From a virus: a stretch of DNA of 23,853 nucleotides. The notes below the pieces were generated by a model. The model did no database searches. It saw only the letters and a list, made by a program, of their open reading frames with translations, and was not told the origin of the DNA. The stretch is from positions 1-23,853 of the IMG/VR virus record IMGVR_UViG_3300022602_000427; one strand, given 5' to 3'. This document shows positions 20,043-23,853 of this stretch, in pieces. The position numbers were made by a program, and so were the translations under genes. How positions within the stretch are numbered: the stretch's first letter is position 1; each line of letters starts with the position of its first letter.

Positions 20043-20234
20043 ATGATTAAATTAAGAGAAACTACAAAATGGGATGTACCTGTCGCTAATGGCATTTATA
20101 TCTTTGAAAGTAAACCAACTGGTCGTACAGGTAAGGCCATTGGTTTTATAGCCAAAGGTGCCAAAGAGCCAAAGATGTTCAGCAAGCCCTTGACAATTGA
20201 TTTTAAATTTAGAACCTTTGAGGTTGTAAAATAA
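20043..20234 (+). CDS. 63-residue basic hypothetical protein
   Basis: ATG 20043, 15 nt after the previous stop, with only a weak ribosome-binding site (GAGTG). The product is basic and beta-rich (VANGIYIFESKPTGRTGKAI, then PLTIDFKFRTFEVV). Not recognised. The next promoter begins 12 nt after the stop. Confidence 0.68.
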   Translation: MIKLRETTKWDVPVANGIYIFESKPTGRTGKAIGFIAKGAKEPKMFSKPLTIDFKFRTFEVVK

Positions 20235-20245
20235 CAACACAATGC

Positions 20246-20273
20246 TTGCCATTCTGTCTGGTTCTGGTATAAT
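20246..20273 (+). promoter_or_regulatory. early promoter upstream of 20281 gene
   Basis: TTGCCA at 20246-20251, a 16-nt spacer, extended -10 TGGTATAAT ending 20273, then CGAT. The expected RNA start coincides with the ATG at 20281. Confidence 0.82.
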
Positions 20274-20280
20274 CGATTCT

Positions 20281-20412
20281 ATGAAAACAAAACACAAAAC
20301 CAAACAAAAAAAGACCCTATACCAATTGCTTTGCAAAAAGTTAGGTATCAAGCCAAAGAAACCTACATTAGGTGAGTTGCTGAGGCGTAAAATACACAGC
20401 GTAGGAGGTTAG
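20281..20412 (+). CDS. 43-residue basic protein, possibly leaderless
   Basis: ATG 20281 lies 7 nt after the -10 hexamer, so the mRNA may begin at or next to the start codon with no Shine-Dalgarno. The product is very basic (MKTKHKTKQKKTLYQLLCKK ... LLRRKIH). Its last codons form GTAGGAGG, the ribosome-binding site for the SleB-like gene. It may be a real peptide or mainly a translated leader for the hydrolase. Confidence 0.5.
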   Translation: MKTKHKTKQKKTLYQLLCKKLGIKPKKPTLGELLRRKIHSVGG

Positions 20413-20413
20413 T

Positions 20414-21061
20414 ATGAAACGTACAATTTTATTATCGTTATTAGTTGCATCTGGTTCGGTTCATGCCAATATGTGGACTGAAGATGCCAAAGGCAATGTT
20501 ATTGTTGCCCGTACACCAAAGCAGATTGCCAAGGCAGAGGCAGGTCAACTAAAGCACCTGAATCAGATATACCAACCTTTTATCATAGAAATACCAGATA
20601 CGCCAGCAAAACCGAAAGTTGTTAGTAAAAAACCTGGCGAACTAGAAGTTGACAATAAAGGCAAGAGAGTTGCCGGTCAAACCGATAAAGATGTGAATTG
20701 CCTTGCCTATTCTATTTTTAGAGAAGCCGGCACATTAGATGAAAATGCTCAGCTGGCAGTCGGTCAGGTCCATATCAACCGATTAAAAGAAGGTTCCTGG
20801 GGCGATAGAATGTGCCAAGTAGTGTACTCTAAGTCACAATTCTCCTGGACCATGGAGAAGTATGTGGCATGGTCGGATAGTCAAAAGGCCAAGTATATAA
20901 AAGAAGCCAAGGCATTAATGAATGGTCTAAGAGTTAAAAAATTAGATTCTGAAGATATCCTGCACTACCATGCCACTTATGTAGATCCTAAGTGGGCCAA
21001 GCAAGGTAAGGTCGTAGCACAGGCAGGTGCACATTTATTTTATAAAAATGTACCATTCTAA
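20414..21061 (+). CDS. secreted SleB-like cell wall hydrolase
   Basis: A 215-residue protein with a Sec signal peptide (residues 1-18, ending SVHA), a linker, and a SleB/hydrolase_2 domain from about residue 95: CLAYSIFREAG with the likely catalytic Glu104, AVGQVHINRL (115-124), CQVVYSKSQFSW (134-145). SleB-type enzymes are peptidoglycan lytic transglycosylases or amidases. Unlike the endolysin at 259 it carries its own export signal and lies among early genes. It could act from the periplasm, for example in wall remodelling or in lysis from within. The ribosome-binding site GGAGG is strong. Confidence 0.85.
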   Translation: MKRTILLSLLVASGSVHANMWTEDAKGNVIVARTPKQIAKAEAGQLKHLNQIYQPFIIEIPDTPAKPKVVSKKPGELEVDNKGKRVAGQTDKDVNCLAYSIFREAGTLDENAQLAVGQVHINRLKEGSWGDRMCQVVYSKSQFSWTMEKYVAWSDSQKAKYIKEAKALMNGLRVKKLDSEDILHYHATYVDPKWAKQGKVVAQAGAHLFYKNVPF

Positions 21062-21064
21062 GGC

Positions 21065-21093
21065 TTGCCAAATTAATTTGTGTGTGTTAAAAT
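21065..21093 (+). promoter_or_regulatory. early promoter upstream of 21128 gene
   Basis: TTGCCA at 21065-21070, a 17-nt spacer and an extended -10 TGTTAAAAT ending 21093. It lies right after the SleB-like gene. The -10 hexamer TAAAAT is weaker than at the other sites. Confidence 0.6.
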
Positions 21094-21127
21094 CACGGTG
21101 TCGGTTCATAATGATAAGGATTAAAAA

Positions 21128-21253
21128 ATGATAGTTAACATGATATTAGCTGGTGTCTTAGCTGTACTAGCGTATTTGGATTATAAAGAAGGTAATATGA
21201 AGCATTTTTATATTAATTGTGTGTTGTTCTTATTAGCAGTAATTCTAATCTAA
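21128..21253 (+). CDS. 41-residue two-helix membrane protein
   Basis: ATG 21128 with AAGG upstream. Two hydrophobic segments (IVNMILAGVLAVLAYL and FYINCVLFLLAVILI) flank a short charged loop (DYKEGNMKH). This is a hairpin topology like a small holin or membrane regulator. It directly follows the secreted hydrolase gene, but with its own promoter. The function is unknown. Confidence 0.68.
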   Translation: MIVNMILAGVLAVLAYLDYKEGNMKHFYINCVLFLLAVILI

Positions 21254-21263
21254 GGAGTACATT

Positions 21264-21440
21264 ATGGGTAAAATGAAAGATTTGGCTTTGAGTGTTGAAG
21301 ATATGATTAATAATGGGTATGATTTTGAGGATATATCTGTAATCCTTGGTGTACCACTTGATACGGTCAAAAATATATTTGTAGATATTGATACTCAACT
21401 AGAATTATCATATGATTCTCCTGAAAGGTGGCTACAATGA
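21264..21440 (+). CDS. 58-residue acidic protein
   Basis: AAGGAG lies 6 nt before ATG 21264. The product could form a small helix-turn-helix-like unit (VEDMINNGYDFEDISVILGV PLDTVKNIF), suggestive of DNA binding but acidic overall. Its stop overlaps the next start (ATGA). Confidence 0.68.
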   Translation: MGKMKDLALSVEDMINNGYDFEDISVILGVPLDTVKNIFVDIDTQLELSYDSPERWLQ

Positions 21441-21604
21441 GTAGAATAGAATGGGATTGCCAACTGTGGACATATGTGTTATACTACAAAGGCCAAAAAG
21501 TTGTTTTAAATGTGGATAGTATTGATTCAGCTGAACAAAAAGTAAAATTTATTATTTTAAAAATTGATAGAGAAGAAAATGAAAAAATTGACCAAGCAGT
21601 TTGA
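21437..21604 (+). CDS. 55-residue hypothetical protein
   Basis: Starts in an ATGA overlap and ends 26 nt into the next gene. The product is mixed strand and helix (CQLWTYVLYYKGQKVVLNV then a charged helix). The overlap and coupling support translation. Not recognised. Confidence 0.65.
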   Translation: MSRIEWDCQLWTYVLYYKGQKVVLNVDSIDSAEQKVKFIILKIDREENEKIDQAV

Positions 21605-21905
21605 TGAAGGTATCCATGTAGCCGTGTTGGTATCACCTGGTTTTGGTGCAGGTTGGTCTACATGGGCATCTGGTGACGCTGATGAGTTGTTATTTGATGC
21701 TGATATTGCTCAGGCAGTATTAGACGGTATGGATTCTGGTGATCTTGAATTATTGGCCAAAGGTAAATACCCAAAAGAATTCCTTGGTGCTCTCGATGAC
21801 CTAGAAGTCCGATGGATAAAACAAGGCACAGAGTTTATTGTGGAAGAATATGACGGTTCCGAAAACATCCGTTACAAAGATAGTATTATATGGAGTGTAG
21901 CATGA
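21579..21905 (+). CDS. conserved phage protein (GFGAGWSTW type)
   Basis: A 108-residue protein from ATG 21579, with AGAGAAG as ribosome-binding site; the frame is open further upstream but without an ATG. FDEGIHVAVLVSPGFGAGWS, TWASGDADELLFDADIAQAV and GTEFIVEEYDGSENIRYKD are hallmarks of a small protein that recurs in many phages and prophages without known function. It overlaps its neighbours at both ends. Confidence 0.82.
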   Translation: MKKLTKQFDEGIHVAVLVSPGFGAGWSTWASGDADELLFDADIAQAVLDGMDSGDLELLAKGKYPKEFLGALDDLEVRWIKQGTEFIVEEYDGSENIRYKDSIIWSVA

Positions 21906-22135
21906 CATTGAGTTTAGATAGTTTTGAAGATCATATAGAAGAATTTGCGGTATCATATGCTGGAGAATTTTACAGAGATGGTAAGGTACCAACTGATTCT
22001 AGTATGTGGTGTGGTGTAGTTGCAAGACATTTTGGTCGTGATGAAGAAGAAGCATTGTTATTGTATGCCACCTTATTTCCATATGCATACAAATACATTG
22101 GTGAGATTGAAAATATCAAAAGGAATGCAATATGA
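21902..22135 (+). CDS. 77-residue acidic hypothetical protein
   Basis: ATG 21902 overlaps the previous stop (ATGA) and has GGAG 6 nt upstream, better than the in-frame ATG 21890. The product is acidic and helical with a hydrophobic centre (EEEALLLYATLFPYAYKYIG). Coupled to the next gene by ATGA. Not recognised. Confidence 0.72.
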   Translation: MTLSLDSFEDHIEEFAVSYAGEFYRDGKVPTDSSMWCGVVARHFGRDEEEALLLYATLFPYAYKYIGEIENIKRNAI

Positions 22136-22380
22136 GCGTACAATGGGAACTAATGTGTGCCACACTACGAGCAGTCGGTAAAGAACAACCACCTGGTACT
22201 GGTGAGATGATTGCTAATACACTGGTTATAATGACAATTGGTAAAATTGTTGATTCTAGGCGATTTGAGAAGTTGACCGAACGATTAGAACGTGAAGCAA
22301 CACCTGCCAAGGCCTTGTTAGCCGATCAAATGTCAGCTAGACAAGCAGAAAACTATGCTATGATGGGTATGAGAAAGTGA
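22132..22380 (+). CDS. 82-residue hypothetical protein
   Basis: Starts at an ATGA overlap with AAAAGGA upstream. The product is helical (EMIANTLVIMTIGKIVDSRR, then a charged helix). It is coupled to the next gene through GTGA. Not recognised. Confidence 0.72.
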   Translation: MSVQWELMCATLRAVGKEQPPGTGEMIANTLVIMTIGKIVDSRRFEKLTERLEREATPAKALLADQMSARQAENYAMMGMRK

Positions 22381-22580
22381 GTTATAAAAATACAGGTGTA
22401 GTTTGTTTTATAACTGTACCTGATGAAACTAGAGAAGAAGGTTTCAGGCTTATTGATCTAGGCAATTACTTTACGAATGAACAAGGAGAAAAGTTTTTGT
22501 TAACATCTTATGAAAACGCTATGAAATATTGTCGAAAAGTTGATGTACCAATACTAATTCGAACAAGGGGACAAGAATGA
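22377..22580 (+). CDS. 67-residue hypothetical protein, GTG start
   Basis: GTG 22377 overlaps the previous stop (GTGA). The product is alpha/beta (GVVCFITVPDETREEGFRLI, then YFTNEQGEKFLLTSYENAMK) and ends IRTRGQE, encoded by the first copy of a 41-bp direct repeat. Not recognised. Confidence 0.7.
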   Translation: MSYKNTGVVCFITVPDETREEGFRLIDLGNYFTNEQGEKFLLTSYENAMKYCRKVDVPILIRTRGQE

Positions 22581-22597
22581 CTAAAGAAGAAATAATT
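22557..22597 (+). repeat. 41-bp gene-junction repeat, copy 1
   Basis: Identical to 22766-22806. It spans the C-terminal codons (IRTRGQE) of one gene, a GGGGACAAGAATG start region and the first codons (MTKEEII) of the next. A shorter 25-nt part (22570-22594) recurs at 23347-23371. Confidence 0.9.
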
Positions 22598-22789
22598 AAG
22601 ATGGCTAGACAGGCGGGACTACCAGAAGCAATCATTGAAATGACACCAATTGCGTTTGAACGCTTTGCCAAACTGGTAGCAGAAAAAGAACGTGAGGAAA
22701 TTGAAAAGCGAGTAATGGAGTTGGATGAAACAATGGCAACACGGGTTTATGTAATCAATAAAGCTATTCGAACAAGGGGACAAGAATGA
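22577..22789 (+). CDS. MTKEEII-type early protein A
   Basis: Seventy residues. The N-terminus MTKEEIIKMARQAGLPEA, followed by FERFAKLVAEKEREEIEK, is a module found at the start or end of many small phage proteins. It starts in an ATGA overlap with GGGGACA upstream and ends in the second copy of the 41-bp repeat, so its C-terminus repeats that of the previous gene. The function is unknown. Confidence 0.78.
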   Translation: MTKEEIIKMARQAGLPEAIIEMTPIAFERFAKLVAEKEREEIEKRVMELDETMATRVYVINKAIRTRGQE

Positions 22790-22806
22790 CTAAAGAAGAA
22801 ATAATT
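22766..22806 (+). repeat. 41-bp gene-junction repeat, copy 2
   Basis: Perfect copy of 22557-22597, 209 nt downstream. It links two consecutive MTKEEII-type genes and suggests duplication of a gene or junction by recombination. Confidence 0.9.
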
Positions 22807-22986
22807 GAAATGGCAATTAAATGTGGTTGGGATGAGCATCATGCTAAATACGATACAAGATTTGAACCATTTGCCAAATTAGCATTTGAAAAAGGCAGAC
22901 AACAAGGCATGAAACAAGAGCATGCATTGTGGGAATTGTCCGCCTCGTCTCAAGAGATTGAGCAAGGGGACAATAATAATGTTTAA
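22786..22986 (+). CDS. MTKEEII-type early protein B
   Basis: Sixty-six residues, N-terminus MTKEEIIEMAIKCGWDEHHA, then FEPFAKLAFEKGRQQGMKQE. It is paralogous to protein A over the first 50 residues. It overlaps the next start by 8 nt. The C-terminal part is unrelated to A. Confidence 0.76.
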   Translation: MTKEEIIEMAIKCGWDEHHAKYDTRFEPFAKLAFEKGRQQGMKQEHALWELSASSQEIEQGDNNNV

Positions 22987-23179
22987 GTTTGGTTGCGGAG
23001 ACTGTGGAGAATTTTGGTACATAGGCAATCCAAGAACTTGCAAATGCCCTCATAAAGAACCAATTAAAGAATGGGTAGGTTTGACAGATGAGGATGAAAT
23101 TGATTGGGAAGAAGGTGGTAATTTAAAAGATTTGATTAAAGCAATAGAATCTAAATTAAAGGAAAAGAATGACCGATAA
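22979..23179 (+). CDS. small zinc-ribbon protein
   Basis: Sixty-six residues from ATG 22979, with AAGGGGA 8 nt upstream; an in-frame ATG at 22922 lies inside the previous gene and has no site. CGDC near the N-terminus and CKC around residue 21-23 give a compact zinc-binding knuckle, followed by an acidic helical tail. Likely protein- or nucleic-acid-binding. Not recognised. Confidence 0.74.
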   Translation: MFKFGCGDCGEFWYIGNPRTCKCPHKEPIKEWVGLTDEDEIDWEEGGNLKDLIKAIESKLKEKNDR

Positions 23180-23348
23180 AGAAATCATAATAGAATCAGT
23201 TAGGATTCTTAAAGAAGCTAGAAGGGCTATTGTAAAAATTCAAGTCGAGCGAGAAAGAGGCATGGGTTATTTCCATGCTGAGGTTGATTGGTTGGTAAAT
23301 GAAAAAGATAATATTGACAAATTAATAAAGCAATCAGAGCTAGGGTGA
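23169..23348 (+). CDS. 59-residue helical protein
   Basis: AAGGAAAAG just upstream of ATG 23169. The product is a charged helix (IIIESVRILKEARRAIVKIQ, then VDWLVNEKDNIDKLIKQ), likely a coiled coil. It starts MTDKEIIIES, weakly like the MTKEEII proteins. It overlaps the previous gene by 11 nt. Not recognised. Confidence 0.7.
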   Translation: MTDKEIIIESVRILKEARRAIVKIQVERERGMGYFHAEVDWLVNEKDNIDKLIKQSELG

Positions 23349-23371
23349 CAAGAATGACTAAAGAAGAAATA
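23347..23371 (+). repeat. 25-bp start-region repeat, copy 3
   Basis: Identical to 22570-22594 and 22779-22803. It contains GACAAGAATG and the codons for MTKEEI. Confidence 0.85.
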
Positions 23372-23548
23372 CTTGAGATGGCTGGTGGGACACGTTTTGT
23401 TATACTTGAAAATCCTAAACCAGTTGGTTACTGGTGTTTGTATAATGGCTATCCAAAGGTTCAATTTATGATGTATCAAAAGCCAACAGATGAACAAATT
23501 AAAAACACAACGGCTCTATTGGGTTGGATTTGGAAAGATGCGGAATGA
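23354..23548 (+). CDS. MTKEEII-type early protein C
   Basis: Sixty-four residues from ATG 23354; GTG 23345 is possible, but the repeated start context favours the ATG. It starts MTKEEILEMAGGTRFVIL, then diverges fully from A and B (PVGYWCLYNGYPKVQFMMYQ). Only the start region and first codons are shared, so this looks like a start-cassette fused to a different body. The stop overlaps the next start. Confidence 0.74.
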   Translation: MTKEEILEMAGGTRFVILENPKPVGYWCLYNGYPKVQFMMYQKPTDEQIKNTTALLGWIWKDAE

Positions 23549-23724
23549 AATATCGAACTGGTATGATACTTGAGTCCATTACAAGTTCAGTTAAAATCAA
23601 ACTCACTTCTCAACACAATGGAAACGGACATTGGAATTCCGTTAAAGTAAATGAAGGATCATCCAACAAGAACCACAGAGTACATGAGGGTACTTTGAAT
23701 AAATTTTATAGGATTAGCAAATGA
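23545..23724 (+). CDS. 59-residue basic hypothetical protein
   Basis: ATG 23545 in an ATGA overlap; the open frame extends upstream without a better start. The product is basic and polar (SVKIKLTSQHNGNGHWNSVK, then HRVHEGTLNKFYRI), with beta-strand character. Coupled to the next gene by ATGA. Not recognised. Confidence 0.68.
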   Translation: MKYRTGMILESITSSVKIKLTSQHNGNGHWNSVKVNEGSSNKNHRVHEGTLNKFYRISK

Positions 23725-23853
23725 ACGAACGAATTGGGCAACTTGCTGAACAGGCTGAAAAATATGCTGATGAAAACTTTAGGGGTGAACCTACTTGGTC
23801 TGAAGCATTTGAGTCAAAGTTCGCCGAGTTGATTGTTCGAGAATGTGGTGAAG
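23721..23853 (+). CDS. phage early protein, N-terminal part (truncated by window)
   Basis: ATG 23721 overlaps the previous stop; the frame stays open to the window end (44 residues). MNERIGQLAEQAEKYADENF and KFAELIVREC are typical of a small protein module that recurs widely in phage early regions. The C-terminus is outside the window. The function is unknown. Confidence 0.72.
   Translation, partial: MNERIGQLAEQAEKYADENFRGEPTWSEAFESKFAELIVRECGE

Overview
The window is a gene-dense, AT-rich piece of a double-stranded DNA tailed-phage genome. The best fit is an uncultivated T4-like myovirus of an aquatic Gram-negative bacterium. It carries a T4 gp61-type primase, a T4-type RNase H/flap exonuclease, phage NrdA/NrdB, ThyX, MazG-like and thioredoxin genes, and small proteins (CobT-like VWA peptidase, DUF6433-like, GP88/DUF7227-like) that recur in marine and freshwater T4-like phages. 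The host is not identifiable from the sequence. No tRNA, CRISPR array, insertion sequence or integrase was found.

Layout. (1) 1-2284: end of a late gene, then a lysis block with a GH19 endolysin, a Cys-rich membrane-anchored protein, a holin-like two-helix protein, a small secreted protein and a coiled-coil tail-anchored protein. (2) 2302-8400: DNA primase, ThyX, then an nrd cluster in which nrdA and nrdB are separated by an Mpo1/DUF962-like membrane protein, a class I amidotransferase-like protein, a small membrane protein and thioredoxin. (3) 8410-14310: zinc ribbon, GIY-YIG protein, RNase H, DUF6433-like, several small proteins, an AbrB-like protein overlapping a large HExxH plus VWA protein, and MazG. 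(4) 14307-15991: a short minus-strand gene, then a small plus-strand operon ending in a T5orf172/MUG113-type GIY-YIG protein. (5) 16203-17260: a minus-strand block with a GP88-like protein, a 23-residue membrane peptide and a 46-residue protein, closed by a strong terminator. (6) 17261-23853: about two dozen very small early-type plus-strand genes, mostly of unknown function, plus a secreted SleB-like wall hydrolase.

Most small genes are coupled by ATGA, TAATG or GTGA overlaps. Transcription seems to use host-type promoters of one recurring design: TTGCCA or TTGACN, a 16- or 17-base spacer, then an extended -10 (TGnTATAAT), often followed by nGAT. No convincing T4 late promoter was seen.

The most unusual part is 17.0-18.1 kb. 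It holds two copies of a 57-bp minus-strand promoter cassette, two copies of a perfect 32-bp repeat exactly 7 nt upstream of tandem plus-strand promoters, a 12-bp perfect inverted repeat made of a related motif, six tandem AGGTAnAAT repeats, and identical 17-bp ribosome-binding cassettes on both strands. This looks like an actively duplicating control region that deploys small early genes.
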